Shown here: positions 29,697 to 37,763 of the stretch, piece by piece
Layout: each line of letters opens with the position of its first letter
Position numbering within the stretch: the stretch's first letter is position 1
Position numbers and translations under genes: made by a program
The notes under the pieces: model-generated
What the model saw: only the letters and a program-made list of their open reading frames with translations
Databases searched by the model: none
What the model was told of the DNA's origin: nothing
Origin: Nocardia blacklockiae
Lineage (GTDB): Bacteria > Actinomycetota > Actinomycetes > Mycobacteriales > Mycobacteriaceae
Length of the DNA: 64,000 nt
Direction of reading: 5' to 3'
Assembly (NCBI RefSeq): GCF_015477355.1
Contig: NZ_JADLRJ010000005.1
Location: 496,001-560,000 of the forward strand

Positions 29697-31552
29697 CCGA
29701 CACGAGCACCACCGCGTCCGACGCGCCGCTGCTGGAGGTCTCGGACCTGCACGTCTCGTTCCCGGGCGAGGAGGGCCGGATCGACGCGGTGCGCGGCGTG
29801 AACTACACCGTGTCCGACGGCGAGGTACTGGCCATCGTCGGCGAATCCGGTTCGGGCAAATCGGTGTCGTCGCTGGCGGTGATGGGGCTGCTGCCCGAGC
29901 AGGCGCGTATCCGCGGCTCGATCCGCCTGCGCGGCAAGGAATTGCTCGGTATGTCCGACCGGCGGCTGTCGGCGCTGCGCGGCAGCCGGATCAGCATGGT
30001 CTTCCAGGACCCGCTGTCGGCGCTGACCCCGGTGTACCGGGTGGGCGATCAGATCGCCGAAGCCCTGCTGGCACACAAGAAGATGAGCAGGCAGCAGGCC
30101 GCGGCCCGCGCCGTGGAACTGCTGGACCTGGTCGGCATCCCCGAGCCGGATACGCGCGCCAAGGCGTTCCCGCACGAATTCTCCGGCGGCATGCGCCAGC
30201 GCGTGGTGATCGCGATGGCGATCGCCAACGACCCGGAGCTGATCATCTGCGACGAGCCCACCACCGCGCTGGACGTCACGGTGCAGGCGCAGATCCTGAA
30301 CCTGCTGCGCAAGGCGCGCGACATCACCGGCGCGGGCGTCGTGATGATCACCCACGACATGGGGATCGCCGCCACCCTGGCCGACCGCGTCGCGGTCATG
30401 TACGCGGGCCGGATCGTCGAAACCAGCAGTGCCACCGACCTTTTCCACGCACCCCGGATGCCCTACACGGTGGGCCTGCTGGGTTCCATCCCGCGCATGG
30501 ACGGCCCGCCGCGCAGCCCGCTCATCCCCATCACCGGCGCGCCGCCCGCCATGCACGCGCTGCCGCCCGGGTGCCCGTTCGCGCCGCGCTGCCCGGTCTC
30601 GGTCGACGCCTGCCGCGACGCGGAGCCGCCGCTGCTGCCGGCCGGCCCGGACCACCGCGCTGCGTGCATCCGCATCGACGAGGTCGGCACCGACGCGCTG
30701 TTCGCCGCCTACCGCCGCGAGGTGACGGCGCCCGCGGCCGAGACAGAGCCGGATCCGCGTGTGGTGCTGCGGGTTTCGGAGCTGACGAAGACGTTCCCGA
30801 TCACCTCGGGCGTGGTCTTCAAGCGCCGCAGGGGCGAGGTGCGCGCGGTCGACGGCATCAGTTTCGAGGTGCGCGGCGGCCGCACGTTCGCGCTGGTCGG
30901 CGAGTCCGGTTCGGGCAAGTCCACCACCCTGACCCAGATCATGGACCTGGTACGCCCGGAGGCCGGCACCATCGAGGTGCTCGGCAGCGACGTCACCACG
31001 CTGACCAAGGAGCGCCGGCGCGAGATCCGGCGCAAGATGCAGATCGTCTTCCAGGATCCGTCGGGTTCGCTCGACCCGCGGCTGCCGATCTTCGACACCC
31101 TCGCGGAGCCGCTGCGGATCGACGGCCGCTCCAAGGACGAGATCCGCAAGCGGGTGCCGGAACTGCTGAGACAGGTCGGCCTCACCCCCGAGCACGCCGA
31201 CCGCTATCCACCCGACTTCTCCGGCGGGCAGAAACAGCGCATCAACATCGCGCGCGCACTGGCCCTGGATCCGGAGCTGCTGGTGCTCGACGAGCCGGTG
31301 TCCTCGCTGGACGTGTCCATCCAGGCGGGCGTGCTGAATCTGTTGCGGCAGTTGCAGGCCGAGCGCGGGCTGTCGTATCTGTTCGTCTCCCACGACCTTT
31401 CGGTGGTCCGCAACCTGGCGCACGACATCGCGGTCATGTACCGCGGCAAGATCGTGGAAGCCGGTCCCGCCGAACAGATCTTCACCGCACCGCAGCACGA
31501 ATACACCCGCGCGCTCATCGACGCGGTGCCCGTTCCGGTCGTCGCCGGGTAG
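29693..31552 (+). CDS. Fused DppD-DppF ABC ATPase for peptide import
   Basis: This 619-residue protein contains two complete ATP-binding cassettes in one chain. The first (about 12-265) has Walker [10 protein letters not shown]-loop [11 protein letters not shown], signature FSGGMRQR and Walker [14 protein letters not shown]. Then comes the C-terminal oligopeptide-ABC segment with [14 protein letters not shown], the cysteine cluster found in OppD/DppD; the mycobacterial relative is reported to bind an iron-sulfur cluster there. The second cassette (about 360-610) has GESGSGKS, signature FSGGQKQR and ELLVLDEP. Fusion removes the need for two separate ATPases. It drives import through the two permeases encoded upstream. 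Confidence 0.93.
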   Translation: MTDTSTTASDAPLLEVSDLHVSFPGEEGRIDAVRGVNYTVSDGEVLAIVGESGSGKSVSSLAVMGLLPEQARIRGSIRLRGKELLGMSDRRLSALRGSRISMVFQDPLSALTPVYRVGDQIAEALLAHKKMSRQQAAARAVELLDLVGIPEPDTRAKAFPHEFSGGMRQRVVIAMAIANDPELIICDEPTTALDVTVQAQILNLLRKARDITGAGVVMITHDMGIAATLADRVAVMYAGRIVETSSATDLFHAPRMPYTVGLLGSIPRMDGPPRSPLIPITGAPPAMHALPPGCPFAPRCPVSVDACRDAEPPLLPAGPDHRAACIRIDEVGTDALFAAYRREVTAPAAETEPDPRVVLRVSELTKTFPITSGVVFKRRRGEVRAVDGISFEVRGGRTFALVGESGSGKSTTLTQIMDLVRPEAGTIEVLGSDVTTLTKERRREIRRKMQIVFQDPSGSLDPRLPIFDTLAEPLRIDGRSKDEIRKRVPELLRQVGLTPEHADRYPPDFSGGQKQRINIARALALDPELLVLDEPVSSLDVSIQAGVLNLLRQLQAERGLSYLFVSHDLSVVRNLAHDIAVMYRGKIVEAGPAEQIFTAPQHEYTRALIDAVPVPVVAG

Positions 31553-31561
31553 GAGAGACGC

Positions 31562-33235
31562 ATGAGGATCCGATCGCTGACGGCCTGCGTCGTCGCCGCC
31601 GCGGTGGTCGCCACCGCCGGCCTGACGGGCTGCGCGGGCACCCAGGGTCCGCCGGTCGGCGACATCGCGCTGGGCACCAGCAACGACATCAATCCGCAAC
31701 CGCGCGAGGCGATCCGCGACGGCGGCAACCTGCGGCTGGCGACCACGGAGTTCCCGCCCAACTGGAACACACTGTCCAACGACGGCAACAATTTGGAGAT
31801 CGCCCGCATCGTGTGGCCGATGATGCCGCGCGCGTTCACGACCGACGCGGGCGGCCGGCTGGAGGTGGACCGGAACTACTTCACCGACGTGCAGCTGACC
31901 GGCACCGATCCGCAGCAGGTCACCTACACCATCAACCCGAAGGCGGTGTGGAGCGACGGCACCCCGATCACCTGGGAGGACATCGCCGCCCAGGCCAACG
32001 CGCTCAGCGGCCGCGACAAGCGCTACCTGATCGCGGTGACCAGCGGGTTCGACCGGGTGGCGAAGGTCGAGCGCGGTGTCGACGACCGGCAGGCGGTGCT
32101 CACCTTCGGGCAGCACTACGCCGAGTGGCGAGGCCAGTTCGCCGGGAACTCCATGCTGTACCCGAAGTCGGTGACCCGCGACCCGGAGGTGTTCAACCAC
32201 GGCCTGGTCGACCACATCACCGAGACCGCGGGGCCGTTCCTGGTGCGGTCCACCGACCGCACCCAGGGCCGGATCGTGCTGGGGCGCAACCCGAAATGGT
32301 GGGGCGAGACGCCGAAGCTGGAGACCATCACGGTCAGCGTGCTCGATCAGGCCGCCTGGCCGGCCGCCCTGCAGAACAACGAACTCGATGCGGCGCAGCT
32401 GTTCTCGGTGTCGGACCTGGCGACCGTGCGCGGCGCCGCCGGGCTGAGCATCCGGCGCGCGCCCGGCACCATGTGGCGCCATCTCACCTTCAACGGCTCG
32501 CCGGGCGCCATCCTGGCCGATCCCGCACTGCGGGTGGCGATTTCGAAGGCCATCGACCGGCAGACCATCGTCGACGCCGTCTCCAACGGGCTGGAGAACG
32601 ACCCGAAACCGCTCGGCAATCACGTCTACGTGCGCGGGCAGGAGGGTTATCGGGACAACAACCCGCCCTTCGACCCGGACGCGGCCGCGCGTGAGCTCGA
32701 CGCGCTGGGCTGGCGGCGCGAGGGTGACGTCCGCGTCAAGGACGGGCGGCGGCTCGAGATCCGGGATGTCATGTACAACAACGACATCTGGGTCAAGGTC
32801 GCCCAGATCATCCAGCAGAATCTGGCCCGGATCGGCGTGAAGCTGACCATCGACGCCCGGCCCGGCCAGAACATCTTCTCCGACGTCTTCATCCCGGGCG
32901 ACTTCGATCTGGCCCAATTCCAGTGGCAGGGTGACGCTTTCCCGCTCAGCGGGGTGCCGCAGATCTACGCCTACCACCCCGACGACGTGCAGGGGAACTT
33001 CGGCCGCATCGGATCTCCCGAGCTGAACGACCTGATCGACCGGACGCTGTCCGAACTCGATCCGCAGCGGGCGATCGAGTTGGCGAACGAAGTGGACCGG
33101 GCCGTGTTCGCCGAGGGTTTCTCGCTGCCGCTGACCCAGGACCCGGGGAACTACGGCGTGCGCACCGACATCGCCAACTTCGGGGCGCCCGGATTGGCCT
33201 CCTACGACTACACCAAGATCGGCTTCACGCAGTGA
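31562..33235 (+). CDS. Peptide-binding lipoprotein 1 (SBP family 5)
   Basis: This 557-residue solute-binding lipoprotein has a signal ending in the lipobox LTGC (Cys at about residue 22). The SBP family 5 body includes AVWSDGTPITWEDI, LGRNPKWWGETPKL and the final domain with QIIQQNLARIGVKL. Such proteins capture di- and oligopeptides and hand them to the DppBC-like pore. The gene follows the ATPase by nine bases with a GGAGAGACGC leader. A close paralog lies 28 bases downstream, so this operon has two receptors sharing one transporter. A 140-base stretch is nearly identical between the two. Confidence 0.92.
   Translation: MRIRSLTACVVAAAVVATAGLTGCAGTQGPPVGDIALGTSNDINPQPREAIRDGGNLRLATTEFPPNWNTLSNDGNNLEIARIVWPMMPRAFTTDAGGRLEVDRNYFTDVQLTGTDPQQVTYTINPKAVWSDGTPITWEDIAAQANALSGRDKRYLIAVTSGFDRVAKVERGVDDRQAVLTFGQHYAEWRGQFAGNSMLYPKSVTRDPEVFNHGLVDHITETAGPFLVRSTDRTQGRIVLGRNPKWWGETPKLETITVSVLDQAAWPAALQNNELDAAQLFSVSDLATVRGAAGLSIRRAPGTMWRHLTFNGSPGAILADPALRVAISKAIDRQTIVDAVSNGLENDPKPLGNHVYVRGQEGYRDNNPPFDPDAAARELDALGWRREGDVRVKDGRRLEIRDVMYNNDIWVKVAQIIQQNLARIGVKLTIDARPGQNIFSDVFIPGDFDLAQFQWQGDAFPLSGVPQIYAYHPDDVQGNFGRIGSPELNDLIDRTLSELDPQRAIELANEVDRAVFAEGFSLPLTQDPGNYGVRTDIANFGAPGLASYDYTKIGFTQ
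31881..32020 (+). repeat. Near-identical 140-base tract, copy 1 (second copy 33580-33719)
   Basis: This stretch matches 33580-33719 at 138 of 140 positions, both differences being silent third-codon changes. The two genes diverge clearly on either side. It encodes the conserved segment around TDVQLTGTDPQQ and AVWSDGTPITWEDI. This looks like a recent gene-conversion tract. Confidence 0.85.
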
Positions 33236-33263
33236 ACACCGGCCCCGACGGAAGGAGCGATCC

Positions 33264-34934
33264 ATGCGGATTCGTTCGACAGTTGTCCGAATAGCGGTCC
33301 CCGCGGTCGCGCTCGGATTGGTCTTGTCCGGGTGTGCCGGCTCGGATGATTCCGGGGGCGGCAGCTCCGCGATCGGGGCCACCAACGACATCAACCCGCA
33401 CGACGTGAGCGAACTGCGGGACGGCGGCAACCTGCGGCTGTCGTTCTCGGGTTACCCGAAGAACTGGAACAACCTGCAGATCGACAGCGACTACGACGTC
33501 ACGAGCATCGAACGCCCGATGATGCCGCAGGCCTTCCGCATCGACGCCGCCGGTGAATCCACCCTGGACACCGACTATTTCACCGACGTGCAGCTGACCG
33601 GTACCGATCCGCAGCAGGTCACCTACACCATCAACCCGAAGGCGGTGTGGAGCGACGGCACACCGATCACCTGGGAGGACATCGCCGCCCAGGCCAACGC
33701 GCTCAGCGGCCGCGACAAGGGTTTCCTGATCACCAACAACCAGGGCTTCGACCGGGTGGCGAAGGTGGAGCGCGGCGTCGACGACCGGCAGGCCGTGCTC
33801 ACGTTCAGCAAGCATTTCGCCGACTGGCGCGGGCAGTTCGCGGGCAACAGCTTCCTGTACCCGAAGTCGGTCACGGCCACCCCGGAGTCGTTCAACAAGA
33901 GCCTCGTCGACAACATCACGCTCACCGCCGGGCCGTTCCTGGTCCAGTCGACCGACCGGGCGCAGGGCCGCGTCGTGCTCGGCCGCAACCCGCTGTGGTG
34001 GGGCAACAAGCCGAAGCTCGACACGATCACCTGGAGTCTGCTGGACAGCGCCGCCGACATCCCGGCGCTGCAGAACAACGAACTGGACGTCGCCGGCGTC
34101 TCGAGCCGGGACGAGCTGAACACCGTGCAGGGGACGCCCGACATCGCCATCCGGCGCGCACCGGCGAACCAGTGGTCGCATCTGACCTTCAACGGGGCGC
34201 CCGGCTCCCTGCTCGCCGATCCCAAGGTGCGCGTGGCGATCTCGAAGGCCATCGACCGGCAGGGCATCGCCACCGCCATCGACAACGGGCTGGTCGCCGA
34301 TCCCAAGCCGCTGAACAACCACATCTATCTCGAGGGCCAGAAGGGCTACCAGGACAACAGTCTCGGCTTCGATCCCGACGCCGCCGCCCGCGAACTCGAC
34401 GAGGCCGGGTGGAAGCTCAACGGCGACGTGCGGGAGAAGGACGGCCGGAAGCTCGAGATCCGCGACGTCATGTACAACCAGGACGTCTGGGTGCAGATGG
34501 CGCAGATCATGCAGCAGAACCTCGCCCGCATCGGCGTGAAGCTCGTCATCGACACCAAGCCCGGCACCGGGTTGTTCACCGATTTCATCCAGCCCGGTGA
34601 CTTCGACGTCGCGCAGTGGACCTGGGTCGGCGACCCGTTCCCGCTCGGCAGCATCTACCAGATCTGGGGTTACAACCCGAACGACCTGCAGGGCAACTAC
34701 GGTCGCATCGGTTCCCCGGAACTGAACGACCTCATCGAGAAGACGGTGTCGGAGCTGGACCCGGCCAAGGCGATCGAGCTGGCGAATCAGGTGGACCGCA
34801 AGGTCTTCGAGGAAGGTCACTCGCTGCCGCTGCTGCAGACGCCGGGCATCGTGGCGGTGCGCGCCAATCTCGCCAACTACGGCGCCCGCGGCCTGGCCAC
34901 CTACGACTGGACCAAAATCGGCTTCCTGAAGTGA
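33264..34934 (+). CDS. Peptide-binding lipoprotein 2 (SBP family 5)
   Basis: This 556-residue paralog of the preceding lipoprotein has signal and lipobox LSGC (Cys near residue 23). The SBP family 5 architecture is identical and motifs align along the whole length, including GRNPLWWGNKPKL and QIMQQNLARIGVKL. Differences gather in the N-terminal 80 residues and around the presumed ligand lobe (FLITNNQGFDR in place of YLIAVTSGFDR), so ligand range may differ. The ATG follows GGAAGGAGCGATCC. The stop overlaps the start of the next gene (GTGA). Confidence 0.92.
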   Translation: MRIRSTVVRIAVPAVALGLVLSGCAGSDDSGGGSSAIGATNDINPHDVSELRDGGNLRLSFSGYPKNWNNLQIDSDYDVTSIERPMMPQAFRIDAAGESTLDTDYFTDVQLTGTDPQQVTYTINPKAVWSDGTPITWEDIAAQANALSGRDKGFLITNNQGFDRVAKVERGVDDRQAVLTFSKHFADWRGQFAGNSFLYPKSVTATPESFNKSLVDNITLTAGPFLVQSTDRAQGRVVLGRNPLWWGNKPKLDTITWSLLDSAADIPALQNNELDVAGVSSRDELNTVQGTPDIAIRRAPANQWSHLTFNGAPGSLLADPKVRVAISKAIDRQGIATAIDNGLVADPKPLNNHIYLEGQKGYQDNSLGFDPDAAARELDEAGWKLNGDVREKDGRKLEIRDVMYNQDVWVQMAQIMQQNLARIGVKLVIDTKPGTGLFTDFIQPGDFDVAQWTWVGDPFPLGSIYQIWGYNPNDLQGNYGRIGSPELNDLIEKTVSELDPAKAIELANQVDRKVFEEGHSLPLLQTPGIVAVRANLANYGARGLATYDWTKIGFLK

Positions 34935-35590
34935 TTTCCGGTTCGGGCCATCCCCTGGCCTACCCGGTTCTGACGACGATCGGCGCCCTGGTGACCTGCC
35001 TCGCCTGGGCGCCGTTCGCCGATGTGGAGCAGGTGAGCGGGCTGGCGGCGGTGGTCGTCGTCGTGCTGGGGTATACGGCGGTGCGGCTGGCTGTCGCGTT
35101 CGCGGTGGTGCCGGTGCGCGGGCTCGTGCCGGGCATCGCCGACTGCAAGCGGGTGCGGCAGCAGCATCGGCTGGTCAGCCGGTCGTGGCTGGAACTGGAG
35201 GTGGACGGTCGGATCCGGTGGCTGCCGGTCTATTTCGATCCGGCACTGGTCACGCTCGGGGCCGTGACGGCGCGAACGGGCAAGGGGGCGGTGCGGATCG
35301 GGAGTCTGCGCCTGTATCCCTCGGGGGCGCTGCGGGATTCGGAGCCACCCGGCCGGTTGACCGACAATCCCACGCGGCCCGACCCGGACGGTCCGGCGCA
35401 CGCCGAGCGGTCGGCCCGGTTCGGGCGGCGGCTGCTGCTGGACGCGCAGTTCTGCCTGGCCGCGCCGTTCGCGGGGCTGTTCTGGGTCTATGTGGCGGGC
35501 GGCGGGCTCGCCGCGTTCGTCGGCGCCACGACGGTGGGCGCCGCCGTCGCCGTCTGGCTCGCCGCCGTCCGCGGCTCGGACCCGAGTTGA
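34931..35590 (+). CDS. Membrane protein of unknown function, last gene of the peptide ABC operon
   Basis: This 219-residue protein has two hydrophobic segments at about residues 7-55, a central soluble region of roughly 110 residues rich in Arg, Asp and Pro, and two more hydrophobic segments at about 170-212. I recognise no family. The GTG start overlaps the stop of the second binding protein by four bases, so it is translationally coupled to the transporter and could be an accessory factor. The central LVSRSWLELEVDGRIRWLPV stretch looks like a small beta domain. Confidence 0.7.
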   Translation: MISGSGHPLAYPVLTTIGALVTCLAWAPFADVEQVSGLAAVVVVVLGYTAVRLAVAFAVVPVRGLVPGIADCKRVRQQHRLVSRSWLELEVDGRIRWLPVYFDPALVTLGAVTARTGKGAVRIGSLRLYPSGALRDSEPPGRLTDNPTRPDPDGPAHAERSARFGRRLLLDAQFCLAAPFAGLFWVYVAGGGLAAFVGATTVGAAVAVWLAAVRGSDPS

Positions 35591-35599
35591 GCCGGTTCG

Positions 35600-36613
35600 T
35601 CAGACGATGACCGGCTGCTGCTGGGTCGAACAGTGGATGCCGCCGCCGCCCTCCACGACGGCGTTGTATTCCACGCGCACGACCTCGCGGCCGGGGAAGG
35701 CGTCGGCGAGGATGCCGGCGGCGCGGTCGTCGCCGCGGCGGTCGCCGTAGGCGGGCATGTAGACCGCGGCGTTGCCGACGTAGAAATTGGCGTACGAATA
35801 GAGGAAGTCGGGACCGCGGGTGCCCGCGAGGGCGGTCGCGTCCGGCTGCGGGAGTTCGATGATCTCGAAACGGCGGCCCGCGGCGTCGGTGGCGTCGCGC
35901 AGAATATCCCGGGCGCGGACGGCCGCGCGCGCGAAGACGTCCTCCGGATCGGGATGCACCGGCCAATCCACCAGCACCACGCCGGGCGCGGCGAAACGGG
36001 CCACCGCGTCGACGTGACAATCGGTGACGTCCTCGCCGAAAACTCCCTGCAGCCAAACGACTTTGGTGATTCCCAGCATGTCGCCGAGCGCGTTCTCGAT
36101 ATCCTCGTGTGCCGCACCCGGATTGCGATTCGGGTTCACCAGCGCGCTCTCGGTCGTGAGCAGGGTGCCCGCGCCGTCCACCTCGAGCGCGCCGCCCTCG
36201 GCGACAATCGGCGCGACCACCCGCGGAATTTTCGCGTGCTCGAGCAGTTTTCGCGCCACCTTCGCATCCAGGTGGTACTCGGACTTCTGGCCCCAGCCGT
36301 TGAAGTTGAAATCGATTCCGGCCGGGCCGTCTGGCCCGGCGACGAATATCGGCCCGGTGTCGCGAATCCATAGATCGTCCAGCGGCGCCGGCACCACCTC
36401 CACGGCCGAGCCGCAGGCCCGGCGCGCCTCCTCGGCCTGTTCGCGCCGGGCCAGCAGGGTCACCGGTTCGTGCTCGGCGATCGCCCGGGCCAGTCGCACA
36501 ATGTCCGCGCGCACGAGCGGTAACAACTCTTCCCACACCGACTCTTTGGCCGGCCACGCCAGCCAGGTGCGGGCGTGCGGAGCGGTTTCCGCCGGCATCA
36601 CATAGCGCGTCAT
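35600..36613 (-). CDS. Agmatine deiminase / peptidyl-arginine deiminase family
   Basis: This 337-residue guanidine-group-modifying enzyme carries the pentein-fold signatures: LDDLWIRDTGPIFV, GWGQKSEYHLD, EGGALEVDG, DVTDCHVDAVARF with the catalytic His, and the C-terminal nucleophile Cys in GGGGIHCSTQQQP. Agmatine deiminase converts agmatine to N-carbamoylputrescine and ammonia. The full motif set supports activity, though related enzymes act on other guanidines. The ATG at 36613 gives MTRYVMPAETAPH; the ribosome-binding site is poor. It converges with the ABC operon nine bases away. The long upstream gap holds palindromes that may regulate it. Confidence 0.9.
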   Translation of the reverse strand: MTRYVMPAETAPHARTWLAWPAKESVWEELLPLVRADIVRLARAIAEHEPVTLLARREQAEEARRACGSAVEVVPAPLDDLWIRDTGPIFVAGPDGPAGIDFNFNGWGQKSEYHLDAKVARKLLEHAKIPRVVAPIVAEGGALEVDGAGTLLTTESALVNPNRNPGAAHEDIENALGDMLGITKVVWLQGVFGEDVTDCHVDAVARFAAPGVVLVDWPVHPDPEDVFARAAVRARDILRDATDAAGRRFEIIELPQPDATALAGTRGPDFLYSYANFYVGNAAVYMPAYGDRRGDDRAAGILADAFPGREVVRVEYNAVVEGGGGIHCSTQQQPVIV

Positions 36614-37018
36614 GCGCTCGACGCTACCGACTTCCCGGGCGCGTACCAAAAGAAGTCGAATATTCGTTGTTACAGCGTCACTTTCGTCCGGCGCGCATTC
36701 TCGGACGATGAAAGTTCAATCAGATGCGGATATTCGCCCGCTCGAATTCCGTGACTGAGACAGAATGTCTTGGACGGCGCTCACGAGTGCGGCGAGAAAC
36801 GTCCACGGGCGCGGCCGGAATGCAATATTGCACTTGCAATGCCGTGTTTCACATTTGTCGGCACACATTTCGCAACCGACCGGGCGGCCTCGATTCGCCG
36901 GGCGGCGACGGCGAATTCCAGCGCCGATACCCATTCGCGTACTCGAGTTTCCGACGAATCCGGATAGCCGCCCGGACGCTCCGCTGCGCCGCCGGGCTCG
37001 ATCGAGCGCGGTTGCGAC
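36614..37018. other. AT-richer intergenic region upstream of the deiminase gene
   Basis: This 405-base spacer separates the TetR gene from the deiminase gene, both on the minus strand. It is richer in AT than its surroundings. It includes the palindrome CGAATATTCG at 36657-36666 and the overlapping TGCAAT dyads at 36821-36840. Frames that cross it have no plausible start and no recognisable products, so I treat it as non-coding regulatory DNA. Confidence 0.5.
36821..36840. promoter_or_regulatory. Overlapping TGCAAT palindromes
   Basis: The perfect palindrome TGCAATATTGCA (36821-36832) overlaps a second dyad, ATTGCACTTGCAAT (36827-36840), giving three alternating half-sites. It lies about 210 bases upstream of the deiminase start. 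It could be an operator of an unknown dimeric regulator. Confidence 0.45.
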
Positions 37019-37621
37019 TCAGACGGTTTCGTCGTCGGGACCTAGGACGGCGTCGAGCAGTTGCCGTAGCGCCCAGTCGAATTCGGCGAGCGCGTCGGCC
37101 GCGGCCAGGTGCGGGCGCGCGGTGGTGAGCGCCGGGAACTCCGCGGGGTCGATGTCGAAGCCCGGATGGCCGAGCGGGTGGTCGTTGACGACGTACCCGA
37201 GCAGCAGCTGCCAGACCGCGCGATAGGTCCGCGCCGCGAGTTCCGGGCGCAGGCCGGCGCGCAGCAGCGCGTCGAGAGCGGAGTCCGCGAACGGAAGCGC
37301 GGTGGCGGTCACCGACGAGGCCTCGATGATCACCCTGGCGGCCCAGGGATGGTCGAGCAGCACGCGGTGCGCGCCGAGCCACTGCCGCCGGATGCGCTCG
37401 CGGGGCGGACCGGAGCGCACCACCGGAAAGGCCCGGGCGAGATCGTCGTTCAGCAACGCCAGCAGTTCGCGGCGGTCGGCGATGTGCCGGTAGAGCGAGG
37501 CCTGGCCGGTGTCCAGTTCCTGGGCCACCCGCCGCAGCGTCAGCGCCGCCAGGCCCTCCGCGTCGGCGATGCGGCGCGCGGCGGCGACGATGACGTCCCG
37601 GGTCAGCGGTTGTGCGCGCAC
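37019..37621 (-). CDS. TetR-family regulator
   Basis: This 200-residue regulator has the TetR DNA-binding domain at about residues 7-52 (VIVAAARRIADAEGLAALTL, then QELDTGQASLYRHIADRREL) and a TetR_C-type ligand domain with WLGAHRVLLDHPWAARVI. It is divergent from an MFS exporter gene, and two matching dyads lie between them, so it is most likely the repressor of that exporter and of itself. The GTG start follows GGAAGGGAGTGAG. The inducer is unknown. Confidence 0.9.
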   Translation of the reverse strand: MRAQPLTRDVIVAAARRIADAEGLAALTLRRVAQELDTGQASLYRHIADRRELLALLNDDLARAFPVVRSGPPRERIRRQWLGAHRVLLDHPWAARVIIEASSVTATALPFADSALDALLRAGLRPELAARTYRAVWQLLLGYVVNDHPLGHPGFDIDPAEFPALTTARPHLAAADALAEFDWALRQLLDAVLGPDDETV

Positions 37622-37694
37622 CTCACTCCCTTCCGCCGCCCGAGCCTAGGCGGCCGGGCGGGCCGCTCGCCGCGGGAGGGCCTGCCGAACCTCT

Positions 37695-37711
37695 TGCGAA
37701 CAACGTTCGCA
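37695..37711. promoter_or_regulatory. TetR operator 1
   Basis: TGCGAACAACGTTCGCA is a perfect dyad with seven-base arms around AAC. It sits 74 bases from the tetR start and repeats the GCGAAC/GTTCGC half-sites of the second operator. Confidence 0.8.
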
Positions 37712-37715
37712 TGTA

Positions 37716-37731
37716 GTTAGGTGTGCCTAAC
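37716..37731. promoter_or_regulatory. GTTAGG/CCTAAC dyad between the two TetR operators
   Basis: A perfect six-base inverted repeat with a four-base TGTG centre lies exactly between the two GCGAAC dyads. It could be a third protein site or a promoter-spacing element. It resembles half of an iron box but is too short to call one. Confidence 0.4.
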
Positions 37732-37746
37732 GCGAACGATGTTCGC
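37732..37746. promoter_or_regulatory. TetR operator 2
   Basis: GCGAACGATGTTCGC is a perfect dyad with six-base arms. It is centred 36 bases from operator 1 and 18 bases before the TTG start of the MFS gene, placed to block its transcription. Confidence 0.8.
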
Positions 37747-37763
37747 ATTCCGAGGAGGCTTGC

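Noticed and set aside
29522-33430. A 1302-codon open frame on the minus strand across the ABC ATPase and binding-protein genes
   Set aside because: It is antisense to well-supported genes with clear motifs; its own translation is Arg/His/Gly-rich without any family. Long antisense frames are expected in high-GC DNA.
36716-37128. Short frames in the spacer between the deiminase and TetR genes
   Set aside because: No ribosome-binding sites, Arg/Cys-rich translations and overlap with tetR; more likely regulatory DNA.
37716-37731. GTTAGG/CCTAAC dyad as an IdeR iron box
   Set aside because: It lacks the 19-base spacing and central part of the box; the context is a drug exporter, not an iron gene.
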